Origin: Lentzea xinjiangensis
GTDB taxonomy: Bacteria > Actinomycetota > Actinomycetes > Mycobacteriales > Pseudonocardiaceae
Assembly: GCF_900110955.1 (NCBI RefSeq)
Contig: NZ_FOFR01000001.1
Span: 976,410-1,040,409, forward strand
Direction of reading: 5' to 3'
DNA length: 64,000 bases
The notes under the pieces are model-generated. The model was given only the letters and a program-made list of their open reading frames with translations, had not been told where the DNA came from and made no database searches. Below are positions 26,174-34,729 of the stretch, one piece after another; within the stretch, counting starts at the first letter, position 1, and each line of letters opens with the position of its first letter. The position numbers were made by a program, and so were the translations under genes.

Positions 26174-27253
26174 TTAGCTGTCCCCCCGGTCACGGTCGAG
26201 CGCCGCGAGGGCGTTGACGCGTGCTTGTGCGGCGATGGCTCGCCACGTGTTGGCCTGCTGCAACGCCCACTCGGCCTCTTCCGCCCAGGACGTGCTGCCC
26301 TGGCCGGCGCGAGCGAGCACAGCCGCCCAGTCCTGTTCGGTCTGCGCCGCGCGCGCGTGCTCCGCGACCGACGCCCAGTTCGCCGCCTGCCGGTCGGCCG
26401 TGACCCTCTCCGCGTCCCAGTCCACAGAGGACTGACCGGCCTGGCCCTCGATCTGGCGCCACGCCGCGATCGCGTCCGCCCGCGACTTGCGGGCCAGCTC
26501 GCCGCTCGACTCGCGCTCGGCCTTCTCCGCGGCGAGGGCCGTCTCGGTCAGCAGGCGGATCCTGCTGTGCCAGACGTCGTTCTGGTCGGAGGTGACCCGG
26601 CGGAACACCTCGTCGTCGAGATCGGCGGCGATTCCCCAGTAGTACTTGAAGAACAAGCCGATCGCGGTCTCGTCCCCCGAGGACAGCGCGCGGTTCGCCG
26701 CCGCGCGGACCTGGGTGCCGGGATCGTCCTCGGCGAGCTCGGCGACGTAGGCGTGGTCCTCCTGCGCCATCCGCGCGAGCTTCTCCTCGTACCTGTTGTT
26801 GTTCAGGCGGTCGAGCTCCTGCGCCTTCGCGTGTCCTGTTTGGACGTACTCGGTCTGCGCCGCCGGCGTGCCCGCCAGTGCCACCGCCGATGTCGCCCGC
26901 ACGGCGCTGCCCGGCAACGAGAAGTCGTTGACGCGCTTGACGTACCGGTAGTTCCGATCGATCCGTTGTGCTGCCCGCGCCTTGGCGTTCGGGTACCCGA
27001 CGGCCAGGAAGTCCGCGAGGGCCGCCTCGTCCGCGTTGCCGCGCAACGCGTTCCAGGCTTCCGCTCGGACCTCCGGCATCGCGTCCCGCAACGCCAGCCT
27101 CATGACGAAGTCGCGCCGGAACGAGGCCAGGTCGACCTGGTCCGCCGCCGTCGTCGTCGTGCCGGCGAGGGCAGCGGGAGTGGTGGCCGATATGGCCGCT
27201 CCCACCGTGAGCGCGGCCCCCAAGACCGCGCGCATGAGCGTATGACGCCCCAT
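26174..27253 (-). CDS. Secreted ALF-repeat protein
   Basis: A 359-aa secreted protein from ATG 27253, preceded by GGGGGAAC. Signal peptide MGRHTLMRAVLGAALTVGAA with cleavage near ALAG. Three ALF-type units follow (VRAEAWNALRGNADEAALADFLAVGY; AVRATSAVALAGTPAAQTEYVQTGH; VRAAANRALSSGDETAIGLFFKYY), then a C-terminal ~140-residue helical segment with W-containing heptads (AWRQIEGQAG, ANWASVAEHARAAQ, EWALQQANTW). No catalytic domain is visible. The stop is 5 nt before the ATG of the giant toxin gene, so they are co-transcribed; it may be a partner, scaffold or carrier for the toxin. Confidence 0.75.
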   Translation of the reverse strand: MGRHTLMRAVLGAALTVGAAISATTPAALAGTTTTAADQVDLASFRRDFVMRLALRDAMPEVRAEAWNALRGNADEAALADFLAVGYPNAKARAAQRIDRNYRYVKRVNDFSLPGSAVRATSAVALAGTPAAQTEYVQTGHAKAQELDRLNNNRYEEKLARMAQEDHAYVAELAEDDPGTQVRAAANRALSSGDETAIGLFFKYYWGIAADLDDEVFRRVTSDQNDVWHSRIRLLTETALAAEKAERESSGELARKSRADAIAAWRQIEGQAGQSSVDWDAERVTADRQAANWASVAEHARAAQTEQDWAAVLARAGQGSTSWAEEAEWALQQANTWRAIAAQARVNALAALDRDRGDS

Positions 27254-27463
27254 GTGTTCCCCCAGAACCCCAGTGACAATCAATGAGCAAAAGTGCTCGA
27301 CGTTTTCCTAACACGCATGTCAATGCGCGTCCGTTCGGCCCAGTGTGTTCCAGCTCACACCGGTTGCGGTTTTCGAGAGAGCGCGCTTAGAGTCCGCCTC
27401 GGCATCCAATTTCGGGGGTTACTGGGGCGATGCCGACAACTTGATGAATCTTGGGGGATTCAC
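27254..27463. promoter_or_regulatory. Divergent control region of the ALF locus with a CRP/GlxR-like site
   Basis: These 210 bp separate the two head-to-head ALF transcription units. At 27344-27359 lies TGTGTTCCAGCTCACA, which differs at one arm position from the TGTGA-N6-TCACA site of Crp/GlxR-type regulators. A second inverted repeat GAGCA/TGCTC with an AAAG loop is at 27285-27298. The sites lie where they could govern both promoters, which suggests cAMP- or carbon-linked control; this is inference. Confidence 0.45.
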
Positions 27464-29488
27464 TTGTCCAGATCCACTCTGGCCGGCCGCGGCATGCGCG
27501 CGATCGCAGCGCTCGCGGTAGCGGCCACTTTGGCGAGCGGTGCCGTCACCGCGCCGGTCGCAACGGCCGCGCCCACCACCACCTCGGACAGCGCGGCGGT
27601 CGCGGAGGCCGCGCAGGAGTCCACGACGGAGCAGCGCGAGAGGGCGGCCCGCGAGCTCAGCATCATCCTCACGCCGGAAATGGCGGTGATGACGGACAAG
27701 AACTTCGTCATCACGTTGTGGCAGAAGGCGCGGGAAGGCAGCAACATCAAGTCCGCCGCGCTCGCGGCGTTCACCAACACCGCGGACGAGAACGCCTGCT
27801 ACCGGTTCATCACCGCGGGCATTTTCGACGCGAGCGTTCTCGACCAGATCGAGGCGGGCAAGAAGGCCGAGCGCGACCGCCAGCGCCTCGCCGCCGCGGC
27901 GGAGATCGGCTGGACCGACGTCACGCAGGCGGTGCTCGACGGCTCGCTGGAGAACTTCGTCTTCAAGCTCTGGGAGCGCGCGGAGGAGGGCAGCGACGTC
28001 AAGAAGGGCGCCGCCAACGTCCTGCGGACCGGCTCGACCGACGAACAGCGCCAGGAGTTCGTGGTCAACGGCATCTACGTCGCGTCCCGCATCGACAAGC
28101 AGCGCAAGATCGAGGAAGCGGAACGCCTGGAGCGCGAACGCCTGGAGCGCGAGGCGAACCGCAAGGCCAAGGAGCAGGCCTGGGCCGCGGCGACGCAGAC
28201 GACGGCGACCGAGGACCTGAAGAACCTCCCCGACCGCGAGTTCATCTACGAGATCATCAAGCGCACCAAGGGCGCGCAGGTGAAGGCGAAGGCGCAGATC
28301 GCCTACGAGAGCCGTGATCCGTTGGTGTGGAAGGAGTTCATCTTCACCGGCGTGCACGCGGCGCACAAGGCCGATGTGGACGAGCAGGACCGGCTCGACA
28401 AGATCGAGGCGGAGCGCCAGATCCGCGTGGTCCTGGACAAGGCGGTCGCCGACGGCTACCAGCCGAACCTCGTCGCGGCCGCCCGCGCCGCGCTGGCGGC
28501 CGGCACGAAGATCGCCTACGACGAGTTCCTCAACACCGGTCAGCACGTGGCCGCGAAAAAGGACCTGATCAAGCCGGCGGCCAACCGCGTGATCGAGCTC
28601 CAGGGCACCCAGTCCGGCCGCTGCCTCCAGGTCGCGGGCCTGTGGGACACCCCCGGCCAGGGCGCCAACGCTCCCGGTGCCGGCACCGAGCTGTGGGACT
28701 GCCTGCGCGGCCCCAAGCAGGTCTGGGAGCTGCGCTGGAAGTCGGAGGGGCAGTACCAGTTGCTGAACCTCGCCTCCAAGCTGTGCCTGGACGTCAGCGG
28801 CGACCAGGTCGTCCAGAACACCTGCGGCGAGCAGCCGGGCCAGCGGTGGGAGTTCCTCGAGAACGCCAACGGCACCTTCCAGCTCCGCAACATCGCCACC
28901 GGCAGGTTCGCCACGGCGGCGGACAACGGCACCGCCAACGCCACCCTGGTCGTGCAGTACACCAACACCAACGCGATCAACCAGCAGTGGCGGATCATCG
29001 ACCCGAGCCACGTCTCGTGGACCAAGCAGATGACGCCGGGCACGATCCGGTTGAAGGGCGTCGAGTCCGGCCGCTGCCTCCAGGTCGCGGGCCTGTGGGA
29101 CACGCCGGGCCAGGGTGCGCTCGGCGACTTCGCCGGCACCGAGATCTGGGACTGCGTCGGCGGCGACAAGATGACGTGGACCCTGGTCGACCTCGGTGAC
29201 AAGAAGTACGGGCTGAAGAACAAGGTCTCCGGCAAGTGCCTCGACGTCCGCCACGGCAGCATCGAGATCGGCACCCCGCTGATCCAGTACTCGTGCCACT
29301 ACGGCGGCACGCAGCAGTGGGTGTTCATCGAGGGCGACAACGGCAGCGTCGGCCTGGTGAGCGTGCTCACCGCCAAGTTCGCCGACGTGGAGTGGCGCAG
29401 GACCGTCAACGGTTCCCTCGTGGTGCAGAGCGACGGCAACGGCCAGACCAACCAGCGCTGGACCGTGCAGCAGCTGACCACCGCCTAG
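27464..29488 (+). CDS. Secreted ALF-repeat protein with two ricin-type lectin domains
   Basis: A 674-aa secreted protein. I chose the TTG at 27464 because GGGGGA precedes it by 5 nt and the product then starts SRSTLAGRGMRAIAALAVAA, a normal signal peptide. Four ALF-like repeats cover residues ~70-370 (for example VITLWQKAREGSNIKSAALAAF...FITAGIFDAS and VAAARAALAAGTKIAYDEFLNTGQH), with a charged coiled-coil between repeats two and three. Two beta-trefoils follow, carrying six QxW-type motifs (QVWEL, QRWEF, QQWRI, MTWTL, QQWVF, QRWTV) and cysteine pairs such as SGRCLQVAG. Ricin domains bind sugars, so it probably anchors to a glycan. No enzyme domain. Confidence 0.82.
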   Translation: MSRSTLAGRGMRAIAALAVAATLASGAVTAPVATAAPTTTSDSAAVAEAAQESTTEQRERAARELSIILTPEMAVMTDKNFVITLWQKAREGSNIKSAALAAFTNTADENACYRFITAGIFDASVLDQIEAGKKAERDRQRLAAAAEIGWTDVTQAVLDGSLENFVFKLWERAEEGSDVKKGAANVLRTGSTDEQRQEFVVNGIYVASRIDKQRKIEEAERLERERLEREANRKAKEQAWAAATQTTATEDLKNLPDREFIYEIIKRTKGAQVKAKAQIAYESRDPLVWKEFIFTGVHAAHKADVDEQDRLDKIEAERQIRVVLDKAVADGYQPNLVAAARAALAAGTKIAYDEFLNTGQHVAAKKDLIKPAANRVIELQGTQSGRCLQVAGLWDTPGQGANAPGAGTELWDCLRGPKQVWELRWKSEGQYQLLNLASKLCLDVSGDQVVQNTCGEQPGQRWEFLENANGTFQLRNIATGRFATAADNGTANATLVVQYTNTNAINQQWRIIDPSHVSWTKQMTPGTIRLKGVESGRCLQVAGLWDTPGQGALGDFAGTEIWDCVGGDKMTWTLVDLGDKKYGLKNKVSGKCLDVRHGSIEIGTPLIQYSCHYGGTQQWVFIEGDNGSVGLVSVLTAKFADVEWRRTVNGSLVVQSDGNGQTNQRWTVQQLTTA

Positions 29489-29513
29489 GTCCGGCCCCCG
29501 GAACGACGACCCC

Positions 29514-29541
29514 AGGCCCTCGCCGACGCCGGCGGGGGCCT
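29514..29541 (+). terminator. Hairpin after the ALF-lectin gene
   Basis: A 12-bp stem with one G-T pair (29514-29525 with 29530-29541) and an ACGC loop, 26 bp after the stop codon. Confidence 0.65.
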
Positions 29542-29617
29542 GCGGGCGTTCAGGCCGGTGCACGCCGCGGACCTGCGAACCTAATGACTTCCTGTGCGGT
29601 TCCTGTCGAAATCATGA

Positions 29618-29662
29618 GGTCGTTCAAACCTGCACTAGGTTTTGGTTCGGAATTGAACGACC
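29618..29662. promoter_or_regulatory. Nested inverted repeats upstream of doxX
   Basis: A perfect 10-bp inverted repeat GGTCGTTCAA (29618-29627) / TTGAACGACC (29653-29662) encloses a second one, AAACCT/AGGTTT (29626-29642). The stretch is AT-rich for this genome and ends 28 bp before the doxX start, so it is a good operator or promoter candidate. The regulator is not in the window. Confidence 0.6.
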
Positions 29663-29689
29663 GACAGCCAGACGACAGGATCGGGGAAC

Positions 29690-30112
29690 ATGACCATGGT
29701 CAAGGACGTGGCCGCACTCATCGGGCGCATCGCCGTCGGTGTCATCTTCATCGCGCACGGCTGGCAGAAGTTCACCCAGTTCGGCATGGCGGGCACGGCG
29801 GGGTCGTTCGACAAGATGGGCGTTCCGCTGCCCACGATCTCCGCGTGGTTCACCGCGTCCGTCGAGCTCGCGGGTGGCCTCGCGCTGATCCTCGGGGTCG
29901 CGCTGCCGGTCGTCGGCGTGCTGCTGGCCTTCACCATGGCCGGTGCGTGGATCATCGTCCACCTGCCGAACGGCCTGATCGGCGAGGGCGGCGCCGAGCT
30001 GGTCATCGCGCTCGGCGCGGCCGCGCTCGCCCTCGGCTTCAACGGTGGCGCCTACGCGCTGGACCGCGTGCTGTTCAAGAACAACAAGGTGCTCAACCCC
30101 GCTGCCGCGTGA
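29690..30112 (+). CDS. DoxX family membrane protein
   Basis: A 140-aa four-helix membrane protein: GRIAVGVIFIAHGWQKF is the DoxX opening helix, and SVELAGGLALILGVALPVVGVLLAFTMAGAW is the conserved second and third helices. DoxX proteins (DoxX/SURF4 superfamily) take part in redox or thiosulfate-linked stress handling in various bacteria; in M. tuberculosis DoxX joins SodA and SseA. No such partners are here. The last 20 nt overlap the convergent TIGR03089 gene. A nested inverted repeat upstream suggests regulated expression. Confidence 0.88.
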   Translation: MTMVKDVAALIGRIAVGVIFIAHGWQKFTQFGMAGTAGSFDKMGVPLPTISAWFTASVELAGGLALILGVALPVVGVLLAFTMAGAWIIVHLPNGLIGEGGAELVIALGAAALALGFNGGAYALDRVLFKNNKVLNPAAA

Positions 30113-30788
30113 TCTCCCTGGTCACCTTCTCCACCTCCCGGCGCGCGGCCATCCGGCCCGCGTCGGGATTGCTCACCTGCACCAGCGAACCACCGGCCGC
30201 CAGCACGGCCAGGAACCCCTCCAGCACGGCGGAGGGCGTGTCCCACTCCACAGTGGACAGCACGCGCGGCTCGCCGCCCAGCTCCGCGCCGAGCTCGCGC
30301 GCCCGCGCGACCACCTCGTCCACGGTGGACCCGGACAGGGCCGGGGTGGAGCCGGGAACCGGTTCCCACGGCGTGAAGTCGTCGCCGTGCAGGCGCACGT
30401 CGTCGGAGTAGTCGACCGGGGCGCCGGAGCTCGCGCCCATCGGGTGCAGCGAGGCCACGGCCACGACGTCCGCGTCCGCCGTGCCGCCGGGCGGCACCAC
30501 GGCGACCTTCGCCGCCACGTCCGCGCCGACCACGTGGGCGCCGCACCACCACGCGCCGAGCAGCAGGCCCGCGGTCTGCCAGTGCGCGGGCAGCAGCACC
30601 GCCACCGGGTCACCCGGTTCGACGTCGTGCTCGTCGCGCAGCCAGTTCGCCGTCTTCGCGGCCCAGTTCTTCGCCGTCGCGCGGGACAGCTCGATCCGCG
30701 ACCCGGTCGCGTCGTCGTAGTGCGTGATCAGCGGACGCCCTGGAGCGGCCGTCAGCAACGGCGCGAAGAGGATCTCGGTCACGCTCAC
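30093..30788 (-). CDS. TIGR03089 family protein (reduced AMP-binding-like)
   Basis: A 231-aa protein that looks like the N-terminal half of an acyl-CoA synthetase: RPLITHYDDATGSRIELSRATAKNWAAKTANWLRDE and PVAVLLPAHWQTAGLLLGAWWCGAHVV match the first lobe of adenylating enzymes, but the ATP P-loop and the C-terminal lobe are absent, so no adenylation is expected. Actinobacteria keep this TIGR03089 protein next to LCP genes (Rv3268 beside Rv3267), as here, but its role is unknown. It starts 9 nt after the LCP gene on the same strand. Confidence 0.85.
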   Translation of the reverse strand: MSVTEILFAPLLTAAPGRPLITHYDDATGSRIELSRATAKNWAAKTANWLRDEHDVEPGDPVAVLLPAHWQTAGLLLGAWWCGAHVVGADVAAKVAVVPPGGTADADVVAVASLHPMGASSGAPVDYSDDVRLHGDDFTPWEPVPGSTPALSGSTVDEVVARARELGAELGGEPRVLSTVEWDTPSAVLEGFLAVLAAGGSLVQVSNPDAGRMAARREVEKVTREITRQRG

Positions 30789-30797
30789 GCGGCACTC

Positions 30798-31991
30798 CTA
30801 GTCGACGCAGGGCACGTCCTGTCGGGCTGCTGTGGCGACGGCGGGGGAGCCGTCCAGCGAGAGCAGCTTCCCAGGACCGAACCGCGCCGGTGAGGTGGGG
30901 GTCGTCGTCGACGGCGCCGCCTTGGGCGTCTCGCCGATGAGCCGCGCCACCCAGGCCTGCACCGCCTCGCGGTCGACCGTGACCACGCTCTGGCCGCGCT
31001 CGTTGCGGGCGTCGATGCTCGTCACCGGGATCGTGGCGAACTCCACGTTGCCCGACGCGAGGCCCTGCGCCTGGGCCGCCAGCGTGGTGAGGTCGAGCTT
31101 CTCGTCCACGACGACGGACTTCGACACCGCGTCCAGCAGGCCGTTCATCTTGCCGGGGTCGGTGAACGTGCCCGCGGACAGCAGCTGCTTCATCGCCTGC
31201 GACATGAACACCTGCTGCCGCGCGATGCGGCCCAGGTCGCCACCGGGCATGTTCCGCTGCCGCACGAACGACAACGCGTCGCCCCCGGAGACCACCTGCT
31301 CGCCGGCGCGGAAGTTCGCGCCGGAGTTCGGGTCCGACGTGCCGGCCTTCAGGCACACCCGCACGCCGCCGATGACCTGGGTCAGCAGGTAGAAGCCGTA
31401 GAGGTTGATCTCCGCGTAGTGGTCGACGCGCATCCCGGTGAGGTCCTGCACCGCCTGCACCAGCGCCTTGCGCCCGGCCTCGTCGGACTTGCGCTCCCGC
31501 TCCTCCTGGTCGCGCACGCCCTCGGCCCGCAACCGTTCCGCGGTGAGGTACTTCACCGCGCCGTACGCCGAATTGATCTTGTCCTCGCGGAAGCCCGCGA
31601 TCGGGACGTAGGTGTCGCGCGGGATCGAGATCGCGCTCGCCTTGCTCCCGTCGCGTGGGACGCGCATCACGATGATCGTGTCCGTGTTCACCGTGTCGGT
31701 GCCCTCGGTGCGCAGTTTGCGCAGCACGTCCGCGGGCAGCGGGCGACCCTGCGCGTCGGTCCGGCTGTCGCTGCCGACCAGCAGGATGTCGATCGCGCCG
31801 TCCTCGGCGGGCGGCGAGTTCGGGATGTCCTCCAGCACTTCCAGGATCTGCGTGGTGTTGGTGTTCTGCTTGACCAGCCGCAGGGCCGTCCAGAAGTAGC
31901 CCGAGAACGCCAGCGTTGTCACGGCGACGAGCGCGACGACCGTGCGGCCGGCGACCAGTGCGGTCTTCTTCGCGCGTGCGGCGGCGGTCAA
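30798..31991 (-). CDS. LytR-CpsA-Psr (LCP) family wall-polymer ligase 1
   Basis: A 397-aa membrane protein with one N-terminal TM helix (VALVAVTTLAFSGYFWTAL) and an extracellular LCP domain. Conserved residues are in VGSDSRTD, AISIPRDTYVPI, KINSAYG, and the C-terminal FVRQRNMPGGDLGRIARQQVF. LCP enzymes move glycan from polyprenyl pyrophosphate to peptidoglycan; in mycobacteria they attach arabinogalactan. The C-terminal tail beyond residue ~350 is short and ends with a lone Cys (PCVD), with no LytR_C domain. Next to a second LCP gene and the rhamnose genes, it probably anchors a rhamnose-linked wall polymer. Confidence 0.93.
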   Translation of the reverse strand: MTAAARAKKTALVAGRTVVALVAVTTLAFSGYFWTALRLVKQNTNTTQILEVLEDIPNSPPAEDGAIDILLVGSDSRTDAQGRPLPADVLRKLRTEGTDTVNTDTIIVMRVPRDGSKASAISIPRDTYVPIAGFREDKINSAYGAVKYLTAERLRAEGVRDQEERERKSDEAGRKALVQAVQDLTGMRVDHYAEINLYGFYLLTQVIGGVRVCLKAGTSDPNSGANFRAGEQVVSGGDALSFVRQRNMPGGDLGRIARQQVFMSQAMKQLLSAGTFTDPGKMNGLLDAVSKSVVVDEKLDLTTLAAQAQGLASGNVEFATIPVTSIDARNERGQSVVTVDREAVQAWVARLIGETPKAAPSTTTPTSPARFGPGKLLSLDGSPAVATAARQDVPCVD

Positions 31992-32075
31992 CGTCGGTCC
32001 TCCAGGTGCTGGATCTGCTCTCCCAGCGTAACTATCGGAAGCCCGTTACGCCGGGGTTCAGCTCACACCGGGGGT

Positions 32076-33635
32076 TCAGTTCACGCAGACCAGACCGCCG
32101 GCCGTGATCGGCGGGGTGCTGCTCGTCCCGGCCGAGGAGGTGGCGGGGACGCCCTGCGGATCGACGTCCTCCGAGTCGTCGGTGGGAGTCCGGTAGTCCG
32201 TTCCGACGAAGACCTGCACCTGTCCGGTTCGGACGGACGCGTCCTCCTCGACCAGGACGTTCGGCCCCAGCTCCGCCGCGACCTTGCGGCCGGACCCCTC
32301 CTCGCCGGGCGCGTGCCGAACGACGGTGGTGTCGCTGGTCTGCTGCGCCGACCCGACCGGGCCGCGCTTGAACCCCTTGGCTGCCAACGTGGTCAGCACC
32401 TGGTTCGCGAGACCCTGAACGTTCGCCGCGTTGAGGACCTGCACCGTGATCGACGAGTTCGGCGGCGCGTTCACCGTGGTGGTGGCGGTCGGCGAGCTGC
32501 TCGCCGACGGCTTCTCGGCGGCGAGGGTGGTCAGGAACCTGCGCACCTCCGCGGCGTTGACCGGCAGCACGTTGCCGTCGCTGTAGGTGTCCGTCGGCTC
32601 ACCCACGGGGATGGTGCGGAACTCGAAGTTGCCGCCCACCAGGCCCTGCATCTGCTCGGCGAACGTGGTGACGTCCCACCCGGCGCTGAGGACCACCGAC
32701 TTCTGCACGGCCTCGACCAGCCCGTTGAGCTTGGCCGGGTCCGTCAGCGTGCCGCTCGACAGCACCTTCTTGGCCAGCGCGCCGATGAACGCCTGCTGCC
32801 GCACCACCCGGTCGAGGTCGCCGTTCGGCAGGCCCTTGCGCTGGCGCACGAACGACAGCGCCGCCGCGCCCTCGATGGTCTGCTGGCCCGCGCGGAAGTT
32901 CGCGCCGGAGTCGCTGTCGGACGTGGGTTCCCGGACGCACACCTCCACGCCGCCGATGGCCTTGGTGACCTCGTAGAAGCTCGCCAGGTTGACCTCGGCG
33001 TAGCGGTCGACGCGCACCGCCCCGCCGGACAGGTCCTCGATCGTCTTGATCAGCGTCTTGCGGCCGGCGGCCATCGACTCGGTGCGGATCCGCTGCTCGT
33101 CCGTCACGCCCTGTGAGCGCAGTTGCTGGTCGACGGTGTTGCGCTGGCGGGCGAACGCCGAGTTGAGCTTGTGCTTGCCGAACCCGTCCGCGATCTCGAC
33201 GTAGGAGTCGCGCGGGAACGAGATCGCGACCGCGCGCGTGCCGTCCACCGGGATGTGCACGAGGATCACCGTGTCGGTGTTCTGCTCGCCGTCGGAGTAC
33301 CCGCCGTTGAGCAGTGCCAGCGCTTCCTCCGACAGCGGGTTGCCCTGCGCGTCCGTGCGGCTGTCGAGACCGACCAGGAGGATGTCGACGGCACCGTCGA
33401 GCGGCTTGGGCCCCTGCCGGGTGAGCTCCTCGGAGATGACCTCGGTCTTGACGATGCCGTTGTCGGCCGCCCGCAGCTTTCCCCAGCCGTAGGACGTGAT
33501 CAGGAGCACAGCGGCCGAGACGAGGGAGACGAAGACCCTCCCGGTCACCAGGAACGCGCGGAAAGCCGTCGGCCGGGGCCCCTCCGCCCTGACCGGCAGA
33601 CTTCTGCCCTCCACCGTCGTTTCCTCCCCCACCAC
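32076..33635 (-). CDS. LCP family wall-polymer ligase 2, with LytR_C domain
   Basis: A 519-aa membrane protein: cytoplasmic tail, one TM helix (VFVSLVSAAVLLITSYGW), an LCP domain (LVGLDSRTD, AISFPRDSYVEI, KLNSAFARQRN, FVRQRKGLPNGDLDRVVRQQAFI), a Ser/Thr/Ala linker and a C-terminal LytR_C domain (ITVQVLNAANVQGLANQVLTTL...VFVG). It ends in GGLVCVN. It is the upstream gene of a three-gene run (LCP2, LCP1, TIGR03089) divergent from rmlB by about 100 bp. The reaction is transfer of lipid-linked glycan to peptidoglycan. Confidence 0.94.
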   Translation of the reverse strand: MVGEETTVEGRSLPVRAEGPRPTAFRAFLVTGRVFVSLVSAAVLLITSYGWGKLRAADNGIVKTEVISEELTRQGPKPLDGAVDILLVGLDSRTDAQGNPLSEEALALLNGGYSDGEQNTDTVILVHIPVDGTRAVAISFPRDSYVEIADGFGKHKLNSAFARQRNTVDQQLRSQGVTDEQRIRTESMAAGRKTLIKTIEDLSGGAVRVDRYAEVNLASFYEVTKAIGGVEVCVREPTSDSDSGANFRAGQQTIEGAAALSFVRQRKGLPNGDLDRVVRQQAFIGALAKKVLSSGTLTDPAKLNGLVEAVQKSVVLSAGWDVTTFAEQMQGLVGGNFEFRTIPVGEPTDTYSDGNVLPVNAAEVRRFLTTLAAEKPSASSSPTATTTVNAPPNSSITVQVLNAANVQGLANQVLTTLAAKGFKRGPVGSAQQTSDTTVVRHAPGEEGSGRKVAAELGPNVLVEEDASVRTGQVQVFVGTDYRTPTDDSEDVDPQGVPATSSAGTSSTPPITAGGLVCVN

Positions 33636-33739
33636 ACCGAGTTTAGCCGTTTATAGGACACACGACGTGACGTTGCTGTGGGTTGCAGGAATCGGGTATG
33701 TGACAGACTGCGGGCAGCGACATCACGAGAGGAAATGGC

Positions 33740-34726
33740 ATGCGCGTACTGGTGACTGGTGGGGCCGGGTTCATCGGCTCGCACTACGTGCGGGAGTTGG
33801 TGAGCGGGTCGTACCCGGCCTTCGCGGGAGCCGAAGTGGTGGTGCTCGACAAGCTCACCTACGCGGGCAGCGAGACCAACCTCGCGCCGGTCGCCGGCAA
33901 GTTCGAGTTCGTGCGCGGCGACATCTGCGACGCCGAGGTGGTCGCGGAGCAGATGCGCGGCGTCGACGTCGTGGTGCACTTCGCCGCCGAGTCGCACGTC
34001 GACCGGTCCATCACGGGATCGGCCGACTTCGTCCTCACCAACGTGCTCGGCACGCAGACCCTCCTCCAGGGTGCGCTCAACGCCGGTGTCGGCCGGTTCG
34101 TGCACGTGTCCACGGACGAGGTCTACGGCTCGATCGAGGACGGCTCCTGGTCGGAGTCGCACATCCTGGAGCCGAACTCGCCGTACTCGGCCTCGAAGGC
34201 CTCCTCGGACCTGCTGGCGCGCGCGTTCCACCGCACCCACGGCCTGCCGGTCAGCATCACGCGGTGTTCGAACAACTACGGGCCGTACCAGTTCCCGGAG
34301 AAGGTCATCCCGCTCTTCGTCACCAACCTGATCGACGGCAAGAAGGTGCCGCTCTACGGCGACGGCCTGAACGTGCGCGACTGGCTGCACGTGGCCGACC
34401 ACTGCCGCGGCATCCAGCTCGTCGCCGAGGGCGGCCGGCCGGGTGAGATCTACAACATCGGTGGCGGCACCGAGCTCACCAACCGCGAGCTGACCGAGCG
34501 GCTGCTGGCCGCCACGGGCCGCGACTGGTCGGCCGTCGAGCCGGTGCAGGACCGCAAGGGCCACGACCGCCGCTACTCGGTCGACATCTCCAAGATCTCG
34601 TCCGAGCTGGGCTACGCGCCGCAGGTCGACTTCGAGGTCGGTCTCGCCGACACCGTCGAGTGGTACCGCGAGAACCGCGCCTGGTGGGAGCCGCTCAAGG
34701 AGCGCGCCCAGTTGGCGAAGGGCTGA
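33740..34726 (+). CDS. rfbB: dTDP-glucose 4,6-dehydratase
   Basis: A 328-aa short-chain dehydrogenase/reductase-type enzyme (RmlB) that forms dTDP-4-keto-6-deoxyglucose. The NAD+ Rossmann loop GGAGFIGSHYVRE is at residues 7-19; the catalytic Thr-Asp-Glu is in HVSTDEVYGS, the YxxxK pair in YSASKASSD, and SNNYGPYQFPEKVIP and NVRDWLHVADHC are hallmarks of RmlB. It lies 3 nt before rmlD. RmlA and RmlC are not in the window, so the pathway from glucose-1-phosphate to dTDP-L-rhamnose is completed elsewhere. Confidence 0.96.
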   Translation: MRVLVTGGAGFIGSHYVRELVSGSYPAFAGAEVVVLDKLTYAGSETNLAPVAGKFEFVRGDICDAEVVAEQMRGVDVVVHFAAESHVDRSITGSADFVLTNVLGTQTLLQGALNAGVGRFVHVSTDEVYGSIEDGSWSESHILEPNSPYSASKASSDLLARAFHRTHGLPVSITRCSNNYGPYQFPEKVIPLFVTNLIDGKKVPLYGDGLNVRDWLHVADHCRGIQLVAEGGRPGEIYNIGGGTELTNRELTERLLAATGRDWSAVEPVQDRKGHDRRYSVDISKISSELGYAPQVDFEVGLADTVEWYRENRAWWEPLKERAQLAKG

Positions 34727-34729
34727 GCG

